The notes below the pieces were generated by a model. The model did no database searches, was not told the DNA's origin, and saw only the letters and a list, made by a program, of their open reading frames with translations. The position numbers and the translations under genes were made by a program. Source: Aegilops tauschii subsp. strangulata (Eukaryota; Streptophyta; Magnoliopsida; Poales; Poaceae). Taken from it: 64,000 nt of DNA. Below, in pieces: positions 18,855-30,272 of this stretch (position 1 is its first letter; each line of letters starts with the position of its first letter). The DNA is taken from assembly GCF_002575655.3 (NCBI RefSeq), contig NC_053040.3:157419148-157483147 (forward strand). The letters are read 5' to 3'.

Positions 18855-21464
18855 ATGGCGGTCCATGGTGCGATGGCCGCTATGCGTGTTGACCCGGAAG
18901 AACACCTCGCCTCCGCCGCCGCCACCGACGTGGTGCAGGCTCTGGCCCAGATGAAGTCCCCCAGCGACTACCCCCCAGGACTTAACAGGTAAGATCTGAC
19001 CAGCTAAATCTTACCAATACCACTTGCAAGGGCTATGATTTGTACGGTTGATGTATTAAGCATGTTCGTGCCTTGTTTATTTCAGTACTACACATTGTGT
19101 GATGTTCAAATATTACCGTGTCCAGCTCAATTTCACCAATACCAGCAACAAACTTACAATACATGACTCAGGATATCACTAGAGATGCTGCCCATTTTCT
19201 ATTTTTAGTGGATGCTAACCCTGTTGTACTTAACATGCATGTCCATGTACTTATGCAGGGTCATAACGGCCGATGCTTTTGTTTGCCGTCAAGGTGAGCT
19301 GCATCCCATGTCTTACAGTATTTCACATAATTTGCGCAATTGCAGTTTAACTTCTACCATTTACTGGTTGCCTGTAGGTACACATGTCACTGGCACTGAT
19401 CCTCGCTTCGACCCGGCAACTACCTCTCAGGACTTACCAAGTATGTACTCACCAGTTCAATATTACCAATACTAGTTGCAATTAATGGCTATGTTCTGTA
19501 CGGTCGATGTATTAAGCATGTTCTAGTAAACATGCCTAACACGTTTTTGCTACTTTCCCTACCTTTCTATAGACATCTGGGCCATTCCCTGCTCTGGCAG
19601 CACCTGCCTTGTGAGGTTTAACTATGCCAATTGCATTTTTATCAGTACCGGTTTCAATGTCTATTAAGCATGTTGCAATTAACAGTTGAATCCATTTTTA
19701 AATAGTTGTATTTCAATAGCTACAAACTTACAAAACATGACTTAGGATGCTGTTAAGCCTGTTGCAATTAACAGTTGTATCCATTTTTTAATGTGTCCAT
19801 TTGCTACCATGCTACTCTCCGCAATGAAGATATGCTAGAGATGCTGCCCCATTTGCTATTTTTGGTGGATGCTAACCCTGTTGTACTTAACATGCTTATC
19901 CATGTACTTACGCAGGGTCATAACGGCCGATGCTGTTGTTTGCTGCATCCCATGTCTTACAGTATTTCACATCATTTGTGCAATTGCAGTTTAACTTCTA
20001 CCATTTACTGGTTGCATGTAGGTACACATGTTAGTGGCACTGATCCACGCTTCGACCTGGAGGAACAGCTCGCCTCCGCCGCCGCTGACTTTGGGCGGGC
20101 TCTGGCCAAGATGAAGTGCCCCAGCAACTACCTCTCAGGACTTACCAAGTATGTATCCACCAGTTCAATCTTACCAATAGCAGTTGCAATTAATGGCTAT
20201 GTTTTGTACTGTCGATGTATTAAACATGTTGTAGTAAACATGCCTAACACGTTTGAGCTATTTTCCCTACCTTTTTATAGACAACTGGGCCATTATCTGC
20301 TCTGGCAGCACCTGCCCTGTGATGTTTAACTCTGCCAATTGCATTTTATCAATACCGGTTTCAATGGCCATTAAGCCTGTCGCAATTAACAGTTGTATCC
20401 ATTTTTACAGAATTGTATTTCAATGGCTCCAAACTTACAAAACATGAATTAGGATGTTGTTAAGCATGTTGCAATTAACAGTTGTATCCATTTTTTAATC
20501 CGTCCCTTTGTTACCGTGCTACTCTTTCGAAATGAAGATATCACTACATATGCTGTCGTTTTATTACCATTTGCTATTTTTGGTGGATGTTAACCCTGTT
20601 GTAGTTAACATTGGCTTTCCATGTACTTACACAGGGCTACAATGGGCGATGTTGTTGTTTGTCATTGAGGTTAGCTGCATCCCATGTCTTATACACCATC
20701 TATTCCTAAATATAAGTATTTTTAGAGATTCCAATATAGACTACATAAGGAGAAAAATGAGTGAATCTAGATTCTAATCTAAACTATATCTATAATTCTA
20801 TATACATCTGTATGTAGTTCATATTGAAATCTAAAAAACATACCTATACTTAGGAACATAGGTAGTTGTATTTTACATCATTTGTGCAATCTCAGTTTAG
20901 CTTCTAACATTTACTAGTTGCTTGTAGGTACATATATGAGCGGTACTGATCCACGCTTCGGTCCCTTTTGCGTATGGGGCAATGAGATATTCATGAACAA
21001 GCGTCAAGTGAGGAAACTAAGAAAGATTTTTAGGCGAAAGAAACGGGTGATTGGAATTAAGCTCTTTATTTACACTTTGTCGAAGACAACAGTAAACTTT
21101 AGGATGGTAAGTAATGTGTTGCCTTTTCCCCCTGCCCACAACAAGTTACTCTTTTAGACCTCAATATCTGATATTTTTCTCTTTTCAGTGGTTTCCGAAG
21201 CTATTTACTGATGATTACCTTGCAAACTACATGACCGGAGTGGAGGCAATTAAGGTTAAAGTATATAATTCATGCTACCATGATAATGCTCTAAAAGTCT
21301 TCCTGAAGGCGATGAAGGATGGGCGGGCGATCGTCACAAGGGGTTCGACAAAAGTGGTTCGTGCCTATGGCATGCAGGAAGGCACATTATGGGAATTCCG
21401 CTTCTTCAACACCGTCGGCAGTCAAAATGATTTACACTTGTCTCTTCACCTTTACCGCCTTTAA
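18855..21464 (+). CDS. B3-domain (REM-like) DNA-binding protein, four exons
   Basis: Exons 18855-18988, 20035-20148, 20941-21106 and 21189-21464 all have GT-AG borders and join in frame to 229 aa. Exons 1 and 2 encode similar alanine-rich helices (HLASAAATDVVQALAQMKSP and QLASAAADFGRALAKMKCP). Exons 3-4 encode a B3-like fold: basic KLRKIFRRKKR, then WFPKLFTDDYLANYM, a middle strand region, TRGSTKVVRAYGM and EGTLWEFRF. B3 domains bind DNA in the nucleus. Exon 1, exon 2 and the decayed exon near 19400 come from a tandemly repeated exon-intron cassette. Exon 2 begins with one leftover base and ends with two, so it can be skipped without changing frame. The start at 18855 is the first ATG of the open exon. 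Expression is unproven. Confidence 0.65.
19184..20970 (+). repeat. Triplicated exon-intron cassette in the B3 gene, units of about 660-710 bp
   Basis: Units start near 19184, 19847 and 20555 with 'ttagtggatgctaaccctg' type sequence and share 'gggtcataacggccgatg', 'catcccatgtcttacagt' and 'ggcactgatcc(t/a)cgcttcg'. Unit 1's exon lost its acceptor AG (gtcactgg instead of gttagtgg) and about 22 codons. Unit 2 is exon 2 of the model. Unit 3 leads into exon 3. A degenerate MITE sits in unit 3. Confidence 0.85.
20693..20868. mobile_element. Degenerate Stowaway MITE in the B3 gene intron
   Basis: Ends 'ccatctattcctaaatata' and 'tatacttaggaacataggtag' are imperfect inverted repeats, with an internal 'gagtgaatctaga' phrase as in other MITEs here. 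About 175 bp. Present only in cassette unit 3. Confidence 0.65.
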
Positions 21465-21822
21465 ATATTGTGGTTCATCATAGTTAATTGCTGCCTAATC
21501 CTATAATTACTGAACATATTGTACTGGCAATTTTATTTATGGATTCGTTGTTGAACCATTGTGCTGAGAATTTGAATTGCACATTTCATATTTCAAAATT
21601 TCCAATTAGAATAATAAATTATAGGCAAAAATAAAAAGAGAACAGACGGTCATGGAACTTTGCAAACGGTTCTGGCAGTAAAAGCGCTTGTGATGGATAG
21701 CCCAATGCCACACAGTTTTCTACATCAAATCATGTGTGATGTAGTTAATGAAAGCAAATAGTTAACCAAGGCAGAGCGTGTGTGATAGTTACACCTTTCA
21801 CACACGAGCGTATACATAAAAC
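21465..21822. other. No gene recognised
   Basis: 3' flank of the B3 gene, AT-rich. It contains 'cacacagttttctacatcaa' and 'cgtgtgtgatagttacacc', phrases related to the minisatellite that follows. Confidence 0.4.
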
Positions 21823-22126
21823 TGTGTGGGATGTACATCCGAACGGAAACGTTTCCCCTGGATTGACTGTGTGGGATGTACATAAGAACAAAAACGTATT
21901 CCTTGGATTGACTGTATGTGATATACATACCTACGGTAATGTTTTTCTGGGATTCACCGTGTGGGATGTACATACCTACGGAAATGTTTTTCTGGGATTC
22001 ACCGTGTGGGATGTACATACCTACGGAAATGTTTTTCTGGGATTCACCGTGTGGGATGTACATACCTACGGAAATGTTTTCTGGGATTCACCGTGTGGGA
22101 TGTACATACCTACGGAAATGATTGGG
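21823..22126. repeat. 45-bp minisatellite, seven copies
   Basis: Units start at 21823, 21868, 21913, 21958, 22003, 22048 and 22092 with the core GTGTGGGATGTACATACCTA. One unit is 44 bp. Three central units are identical. Because 45 is divisible by three, several frames stay open through the array. The ~198-aa plus-strand frame here (15-residue period TVWDVHTYGN…) is a repeat artefact. Confidence 0.95.
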
Positions 22127-22369
22127 TTTCGATGCCTCGCCCTATCGCACACGGCCCTAGCCTGTGTCCCAGGAGGGCATATCCCCGACGATTTCTGGGT
22201 CGTGTGGGAAGGACCCCCCTATCGCACACACTCACTTGGCGACGGTTCCAAATGTCGTCACGGAAAGGGGTTAAAAACCGTTTGTATAGCACCGACGCGT
22301 ACCAGTGATTATACCATCCTCGAAGGGGTCAAGTTAACACGTGTAAAGGAGATGATTCACCTTTATGAA
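22127..22369. other. Transposon-like subterminal sequence
   Basis: Contains 'cctatcgcacac' twice and 'accgtttgtatagcacc'. Texture suggests the edge of a DNA transposon, but I find no CACTA or long-TIR terminus. Confidence 0.35.
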
Positions 22370-24330
22370 TTGGAGTAGATGTCGCATGTGTCACTTGCCA
22401 AACAAACTCTTGACATGGTGACGTCCGTAGGATGCTCCGCATCATCCCCTCCCCCTTGGGAAAGATCCGACCTCGGATCAAAAACCAATCACCATGGGAA
22501 AGAGATGGCATCGTCATGTAGAAGTGGACGATCAAGAACTCGTCATCTTGTAGCTCGAAATGGGCACTCTCCAATGCCGCACCGTCTTGGGATTCCTTCA
22601 AAAGGAGCAAGGATAAAAAACACTTGGAAAAATAAATGTGGTTAGCGTTAGTGCAAAACCAAGCATTCAAGTGGTGATTCACCGAACAAGTGTCTTCATC
22701 ATGCATAGCATATGGTGTGACAAAGGATTGTGGCATGTCATGTAAGCATATGGGTTGAGCATAATGGAATGCATCATGGAAACAAGCATGCAAATGGGAG
22801 GTAGAGATGCTAATATGTGTGACAGGAGAACAAGCATCTACCTCAAGGTCATAGCAAGCATGCATAAAGCGCTCAACAAATGGTCTGTGGTAAGCATATG
22901 TGTAGGATCGAAAGTATGTCCAGAGGGGGGATGATTAGACTACTTGACCAAATAAAAATCTTTCCTTTTCCCAATGTTAGTTGTGGGCAGATTTTAGCAA
23001 TTATGACAAGTCAAGCAATCAACCTACACATGCAATTCTAAGAGTATAGCAGCGGAAAGTAAAACATTGCATATGAAGGTAAAGGGAAGGGTTTGGAGAA
23101 GCAAACACAATGGATACATGAAGATTTTTGGCGTGGTTTTGATAGGTGGTGCTATCGTACGTCCACGTTGATGGAGCCTTCAACCCACAAAGGGTAACGG
23201 TTGCGCGAGTCCATGGAGGGCTCCACCCACGAAGGGTCCACAAAGAAGCAACCTTGTCTATCCCACCATGGCCATCGCCCACAAAGGACTTGCCTCACTC
23301 GGGTAGATCTTCATGAAGTAGGTGATTGCCTTGCCCTTACAAACATCTTGGTTCAACTCCACATCATGTCGGAGGCTCCCAAGCGACACCTAACCAATCT
23401 AGGAGACACCATTCTCCAAAATGTAATAGACGGTGTGTTGATGATGAACTCCTTGCTCTTGTGCTTCAAATGATAGTCTCCCCAACACTCAACCCTCTCT
23501 CACATAGATTTGGCTATGTGGAAGAAGGATTTGAGTGGAAAGCAACTTGGGGAAGGCTAGAAATCAAGGTTCAAATGGTAGGAATGGAATTTCTTGATCC
23601 TCAACACATGAGTAGGTGGTTCTCTCTCAGAAAATGGACGGTGGAACTGTAGGCACGTTCTGATGGCTCTCCCTTATGAGAAGAAGGGGGTGGAGGGGTA
23701 TATATAGCTTCCACACAAAATCTCACAGTTACGCCCTTTTGACCCATCTCAGTGGCACCGATTGGAAAACTCGATGGCACTGATCTATACAAAAATATGA
23801 ACGTTAGGAATCTCGATGGGACCGACGGGAACAACTCGATGGGACCGATGTGCTAGGGCTTAGGGAAAACTTCATCTCGGTGGCACCGATTGCATCATCT
23901 GGTGAGACCGAAGTGACTACAATGAGCAACAGAGAATTAGTCAAGCCAATTTGGTGGGACCGATTGCAACATCTCAGTGAGACCGAAGTGAATATAACAA
24001 GTCACAGAACGCTAGCAAGGCCATCTCGGTGAGACCGAGATCCATATCGGTGTTACCGAATCATTAGGGTTTTGGCAGTGGCTATGTCAAGATGAACTCG
24101 GTGGCTCCAGATGGGAAATATCAGTGGGGCCGAGTTGGGACTTAGGGTTTGGACATATTTGGTTAGAGAAAGTGGCTGAGGGTTTTGGAGCAATATCACT
24201 AAGCACTTTGAGCAAGTAGACCATTAAGCAACACCTCATCCCCTTTTAATAGTATTGGCTTTCCTATGGACTCAATGTGATCTTGGATCACTTAAACAAA
24301 AATGTAGAGTCTTGAGCTTGTTACCAACCG
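22370..24330. mobile_element. LTR retrotransposon fragment
   Basis: From about 22900 ('tgtaggatcgaaagtatgtc') the sequence resembles a wheat LTR start. It runs to about 24330 and includes many 'tcggtg(g/a)(c/g)accga' phrases between 23745 and 24110. 22370-22899 would be internal sequence. The far end is cut by the CACTA fragment at 24331. Frames here are open but show no gag or pol features that I recognise. Confidence 0.45.
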
Positions 24331-24512
24331 GGACTAAAGTTCCCCCAGCCCACGGTGCGGCCTCATGTCACGTGGCTGGCCTTTAGTGCCAGTTCGTGCT
24401 GAACTGGGACTACGGGGGGGGGGGGCTTTAGTCGCAACACTTTAGTGCCGGTTCTAGAACCGGCACTAAAGGCCCTTACGAACTGGGATTATAGCCCGAT
24501 TCTGCACTAGTG
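24331..24512. mobile_element. Right end of a different CACTA element
   Basis: Ends …CCGATTCTGCACTAGTG at 24512; inverted this starts CACTAGTGCAGAATCGGGC. Subterminal 'tttagtgccggttctagaac' and 'ccggcactaaaggccc' are the usual phrases of a large Triticeae CACTA group distinct from e1/e2. Only this end is present. It abuts the LINE. An 11-12-base G run lies at about 24415-24426. Confidence 0.7.
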
Positions 24513-25672
24513 TCTCTTTATGCGGATGACGCGGCTGTGTTCATGGCTCCGATCAAGAAAAAGATGTTGATAATCTTGCGAGTATTTTGCGACACTTTGG
24601 GGAGGCCACGGACCTTTGCACCAACTTTTTTTGATAGAAAGACTGTAAGGGAACCCCCTACAGTATAATTGGTGCAACAAACCCAAATTGCAAGTACTAT
24701 GCCTAGAACCTGGGTGGGTGGGAAGGCATCAGCCCCTTCCACCACTAGGCTACGCGTTAGTCTGCCCTTTACACCAACTTCCACAAGAGTTCAATGGTTC
24801 CCACTCGTTGCAATCATCTTGACTTTGATCATATAACCCAAAGTTTCCCAACAACTAGGGCTTCCTTCCCTTTGTGGTACTTGGGACTTCATCTCTTAGT
24901 TTGGAAATTGAAGTTGTTGGATCTACATTTTTATGGACAAGGTTGCAAGCAAGTTGACAACTTATGAGGGCCAAACATTAACACCATTTGACACATGGCT
25001 CTTATCAAGTTCGTGATCACTTCCCAAGTGGTATATTTCATCACATCGTTGGTCATCCCGCCAAGCACCCTTCTTAATGTAAAAAAACTTGAGAGAGCTT
25101 TCCTATGGTCCGGCTCAGACAAGATGGCAGGAAAAAATGCAAGGTGAATTGAGAGATTGTTTGTCGGCCACTTGACTATGGGGGCTTGGGGTTCTCAACA
25201 CTAACAAGTTTGCGCATGCTCTTTGTTTGCGGTGGCCTTGGTATGAATGGAAGGAGCCTACCAAGATGTGGGTGGGGGATAGGAAACCCGTGTGATGAGG
25301 AGGACCTCAATTTTTTCAATGCATCCACCACCATCACTGTTGGTAATGGCGCGGAGACCCCTTTTTGGGATTCACCTTGGCTCCTTGGGTGCAAGCCCAA
25401 AGACATTGCCATGCTCATCCACAAAGCTTCCTCACGAAAAGAATTGGAACGGGAGGCCTCAAGCACAATGTGTGGATTCTGAAGATCAAACCCTCCACCA
25501 CCATTTCCATTGAGCATATCACATAAATTTTCACCCTTTGGATGCTCTTGCATGAGGTGCATCTTGACAAGCTCGCTAAGGATGACATTATGTGGAAACA
25601 TACGGTTAGTGGGCACTACGCGGTGGCCTCCCCCTACGAGGCGCAATTCCTAGGGATGGTGCACTCACCCAT
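24513..25672 (+). pseudogene. LINE (L1-type) ORF2 fragment, left part, interrupted by a SINE and by e2
   Basis: Opens with SLYADDAAVF. YADD at 24519-24530 is the catalytic motif of non-LTR reverse transcriptases. After the SINE the translated pieces read like the RT thumb and the zf-RVT-type tail of plant L1 elements: CTNFHKSS-like, then LWSGSDK, DYGGLGF, FWDSPWLLGCKPKD, IMWKHTVSGHY. These are spread over different frames, so indels have destroyed the ORF. It stops at 25672 where e2 is inserted and resumes at 55882. A second copy lies at 61816-63330. LINE ORF2 performs target-primed reverse transcription; this copy cannot. Confidence 0.8.
24628..24767 (-). mobile_element. Au-like SINE inserted in the LINE
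   Basis: On the minus strand it reads AGACTAACGCGTAGCCTAGT then 'ggtggaaggggctgatgcc', 'cacccacccaggttctag', and ends in a short A/T tract. The CCTAGTGG and GGTTCTAGG segments fit pol III A and B boxes. Target-site duplications TTTGCACCAACTT (24615-24627) and TTTACACCAACTT (24768-24780) differ by one base. Part of the same SINE, with the right duplication, is present at 61755-61828. Confidence 0.75.
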
Positions 25673-26084
25673 CACTACAAAAAAATACACTTCCGTGATG
25701 ATACATGTTTGTCACAGTAGGTCGCGTTTTTTGTCATGCATGTACATCCATGACAAATTTATGACAGAATCAAGATAGTCATACCTGTGCTGTCGTAGAA
25801 GTGTTCCATGACATTACCAAAATTATCATCACGGAAGTGTCCACTTCCATGATGATAAATCGCGCGTCACAGAAGTGCTTTCGTCAAGGGTGACCGACAC
25901 GTGGCATCCACCGTAACGGAACGCCGTTAAGCTATCGGGTCGGATTTTGGATCCGATAACCCGTTAACAGCCCTGACCAATGGGAAATTTCCACGTGTAA
26001 ATTTCTGATTGGCCGAAGGGAACACCTGTCAGCTCGTCAGTGGGCCAGATGTCGCCCGTCCATTGGAGGAGACATGCCTATGAT

Positions 26085-27000
26085 ACGTCGACACGTGGCT
26101 GGGCCCAACAGAGGCCCATATAGGTTAAAAAGGCCGGCCCAGTCAAAGGCCCGTACAACTTAATCAGGTACTAGTGGGCCAGCCCAATAACGGCCTGCTT
26201 AATAAAGGCCCATTTACGGCCCGAAGCCAGATCTGGCCCTTAATTGTTCGCCCAATATTTGGGCCCATTTACGGCCCGAAGCCAGATCTGGCCCGTTAAT
26301 TGTTCGCCCAATATTTGGGCCCATTTGCGGCCCGAAGCCAGATCTGGCCCGTTAATTGTTCGCCGAATAATTGGGCCCAACTACAGCCCAGTGACTTTCG
26401 GCCTGTTAGAGGCCTGATGTAGACATGGGCCCATTTCAGCCCGGTGTGACTTTCGGCCTGGGAATGCCCGTGCTGCCCATGGGCCATATATGGTCCGATG
26501 GGACATCGGGCCCACTAACGGCCCGTGCTAAAGGTGGCAACAGTTAAGCCCAACGTGACTTTGGGCCTGTTAAAGGCCTGTCACGTAATTCGGCCCGTTG
26601 ATGCCTGTGCTAAGCTTTCGGCCTCTTAAAGGCCCATGATATCAGTGGGCCAACTAAGGCCCAAGATATGTTTCGGCCTGGTAACGGCCCGGTCTACATT
26701 TCAGCTTGCTGAAGGCCCGTCGACGACTAGTGAAAATTGAGGCCCAACATGAATTTTGGCCTGCTAAAGGCCCGTGGTTTCATCTCAGCCGTAACAGTCC
26801 AGTACAATATTCAGCCTGTTAATGGCCCAACGCTACCTGGGCCAAACTAAGCGTTGGGTCGACAAAAGGCCCAACTAAAATATAGGCCGGTGTAAGTTTG
26901 GGCCTGGCGCAATGTGTGAAGGCCCCAATCATTCGGGCCCAAGAAAGATGCAGGCCGGCCCAATTGTGGCCCGCTAAAAACCTGGCCCGTTAGAGTCGAA
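26085..27000. repeat. GGCCCA-rich subterminal region of e2
   Basis: TGGGCC/GGCCCA words recur every 10-40 bp. The 57-bp phrase containing 'tttgggcccatttacggcc' occurs about three times at 26245-26375 (spacing about 60 bp). It is the counterpart of 11100-12240 in e1 in the opposite orientation. Confidence 0.7.
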
Positions 27001-27286
27001 TGTTTCGGTCCGGTCGATTACATCTGATTTTTTTTCAGATAGCAAATGATGGCAGTAACTAGTAGGAATTAAGAACAAACCTACTCTATACAATAAAGAA
27101 ATTATGGCATAGTAACTAAGAATAAACCTACACTATACAATAAAGGATTTAAGGTATATTACATCCACTGGGCATCGAAGTTCGCCACCAGTGATCATAA
27201 AGCGCAACGAAGAAGCAGATTACAAAAACTGGGCACCATTGCAGCGTAACAAAATAATACTGAACCGAGACCACTTCCAAGACAGT

Positions 27287-30272
27287 TCAAGAAAGGTTAG
27301 CCTTGCGGGGGAACTGCTGCGCAAGCTGCTGAGCAAGGCTGTGAGACCGGCCTAGCATGTCGGTCATAGCTTCCAGGTGTAGCTGTTTAGCGATGAGGTT
27401 CTCATTGGTGTTCTCCGCAATCTTTCTTAGAGATAGGACTTCAAGTCGAAGTTGAGTTGCAGAATGCCTTTCTGCTAGAACTTGGGACTGAAGAAGTCGA
27501 ACTGATTCAGACAACGAATTCTGTGAGCTTGTCTGACTGTTAGTCTCAAGTAACTTGAACACTGCATCAAGACAAGACTTTGGGGTTGTCTCGCTATCTT
27601 CAAGATGTTTTGCCTTCTTTGCTACAATATATGTTGGGTTTGTCTCACAGCCTTCAGCAAACTTGTGCATGCCATCAGGCATATCACCCTGAAACAAAGC
27701 AGAGAGATGACAGGTTTTGCACGTGTATAAACAAAGATGATAACTGTTTTGTCAATTCTATCCAATTTCAAATTAGAAAATAAAGAGTAAGTTCAAAATA
27801 TCAATAGCATAATTTGGCATTGTTCATAATGCGGGGAGCTTCACCACACTACTGGATTACCATGTCAACATAACAAGCATAGATGAAGGGTAAAGAAAAT
27901 CATTGTATCTATTTTGGATAATGTGCATGGCATGTTGTTCATATCATCAGCCACATCAGTAAGATAAAACAGGAGATGACAAGGTGCAAACGTGGGCTGC
28001 TTCACCACACACTGGATTATAGATCCACAAAAACAAGCATACATATAGGGAGTATTAAGTAATGTGCATGGTATGAATAAGGAATTTGGTTTTCCAAGTA
28101 AAACTTAGAACTTACGGTTCTTACGAACATGCATTTTGGTAGAAACAGCAAACTAAACAGTAGTAAACGATAGGGAGTTTGAGCAAATTAAACAGCAGTT
28201 GAGGATAAAGGCTTTAGAAGGACTGACTTACATTAACAGTTAACACCGGCTTTATAATGCCCTTCTCCATGTCAAGGGAAGGATAACTCAAGAATTTCAG
28301 CACAGAATCTTCTTCATAAGCATTGCCTGTACTCTACATTTTGTAGAGAGTAATTATAGATATGATAATACTGGAAGGGATAGAGGATAATGAAGATAAG
28401 ATGCAGATTGATGCTACATAATCAACTACCAATCCCTGGAAGTACAAGCGTTACGGGACAAAATGTACTGACAAGAGCAATGGGCTACACTTCTGCACTG
28501 GCATTGTCTGTGTATTCTACTTGTTGGTAAGATTAAATATAGATATGATCTTTTTTAGTAAATGGTGGGCGAGGGAGATAAGATGCAGAATGCTACAAAA
28601 TGAACCAATCCCTCTTCCCATAATACAAGAGTGTTTTGAACACTGGTGTACTATACAAAACGTTCTTATATTATGGGATGGAGGGAGTAGCTGTTAATGT
28701 AAGTACAGTGATAGACCACGTTCAGTCCTTACAAGAGGACTGCAGAGCTAAACCTCTTCAAAAGCATTGGGTTGATTCTAAATTTATGTAAGAGTCCATA
28801 CGGATCTTATAATGTCCACCAAATGGACGATTACGAGGCTAACATGTGCAGTGATGCTACATAATCAAACAGCTATGAAAGTAAGTATGGTCATACAGGG
28901 CAAGAGGTACTCACAAGAGCAATGCAATGTGCAGTATAGTTGCGAGATTCTGTGGTCCCTTGAGAACGAATGTTCTTCTGCTAACAGTTTTCGTACAAGT
29001 GAGACATTAAGGCAAATGCAGAAATGTAGTTCAAATTGTGATGTGATATCATAGACAGTACCTTACGCTGCAGCCGAGACCAATGTGTAACAAGATTATT
29101 CCAGTCACCGTCGGATAAATGTAGCACCGGAGACTTTACAGAAATTTCGTTCAGAGGCTTGCCATCGAAGTGCGCTTGCCTCAGGTAGGAACGATACTTC
29201 ATCAACGAGTGCTTGAAAAGCGCAACCAACCCTTGCCCGTCATCACAATCCAGTTTGCTCCTCGCTTATTTAAAAGAATGAAATCTTGTGTCTTCTGTCA
29301 GCAGAAACATATGCAGTAATGACCATGAATAACATTAGTACATTACTTACGCGTAATTTGCGGAGGAAGACTGGAAATTGTTCTGTGTCTGCGGTATAAT
29401 CTTTCCATGAAGGAAAGATGCGCACAAAGTTCCTGACAACAACATAAGCTTCGTCTTCTAAACTGGGAAGAAATGGAACAGGGGTCCTATTTGCTGCAAT
29501 TGGGGCTCTCTCTGGTTCGAAAAGGGATTTGGCAACTGGATTTGGTGTACTCTTTGCTGGAATGGGGGTTTTGCATCGTACAGCTGGTGCTATGTCAACT
29601 GGCATAATCATACTGTTTGCTGCAGTTGGGGTCTGCTGAGTTGGGGCATCAGAAATGACCAGTGTAGTAGGGCTAGAGTCTACTAGAGTTGGGGTATTTT
29701 GTGGGTCAGGTGATATTGCAACTACACCTAATGGGCTATTTGATTTATCAGGTGCCACTACCTTTTCCAAATACTTTGCTTGTGCTCCTCCACGATCAGC
29801 AATCGCCCTCTTCCTTTTGAACGTCTGATACACAAGAACAGCATTTGAATGGATAAATATGGTATGATGACAGATGGAATATGTACTGAAAATGGATAGG
29901 CAGGGCGTATTCACATACACGATGTGTAAACTAAGCTAATGGCAGTTCAACAAAGTAGAAGCAATGCAAAGCATCAGTTGCAAGATATGTGCGAGCAATG
30001 TAACCTTGGAAAGTTAGAGCAAGTACCTTGATGGGTGAATAAGATAGGGCATCTTCCTCTGACTCCTCCACTAGGGAGCTACATTGACTTAGGTCTCCCT
30101 CTAGCTCAAAATCACTGTTAGGATCATATTCTGAGCATGAATCTGTAGGTGGAGAGCGTTTGCATTGCATTGCATCCAGACTTGATTTCAGTCCCTTAAT
30201 GCCAAGTTTGACAGCCATGGCATTGTTCTGCTTTATTCTTTTCATGCGCGGAAGGTCATAATCATTATGATG
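27287..30272 (-). pseudogene. TNP1/Transposase_24-like gene of e2, with a one-base lesion
   Basis: Minus-strand exons by eye: 30272-30027, 29824-29351, about 29263-29062, 28980-28915, 28333-28232 and 27688-27287. Features in order: acidic box DSCSEYDPNSDFELEGD, NLS-like FKRKR, Pro/Thr-rich linker, FVRIFPSWKDY, then DWNNLVTHW and KNIRSQGTTESRNYTAHC in two small exons. The last exon has a 134-codon coiled coil ending AQQFPRKANLS. Patterns fit the plant Transposase_24/TnpA-like group. The third exon appears to lack one base at its start (taagcgagg against ctaggcgagg in e1). With the conserved donor after LRKLR this shifts the frame and reaches a stop about 20 codons on. The C-terminal exon is intact here and supplies the full coiled coil that e1 has lost. 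Confidence 0.6.
28609..28687. mobile_element. Short Stowaway MITE in a TNP1-like intron
   Basis: About 79 bp, nearly a perfect foldback: 'cctcttcccataatacaaga' pairs with 'tcttatattatgggatggag'. Absent from the e1 copy, so inserted after the copies separated. Confidence 0.8.

Noticed and set aside
21782..22378. 198-codon frame with a 15-residue repeat
   Set aside because: Entirely due to the 45-bp minisatellite; other frames through the same array are open too, and the non-repeat ends show no family.
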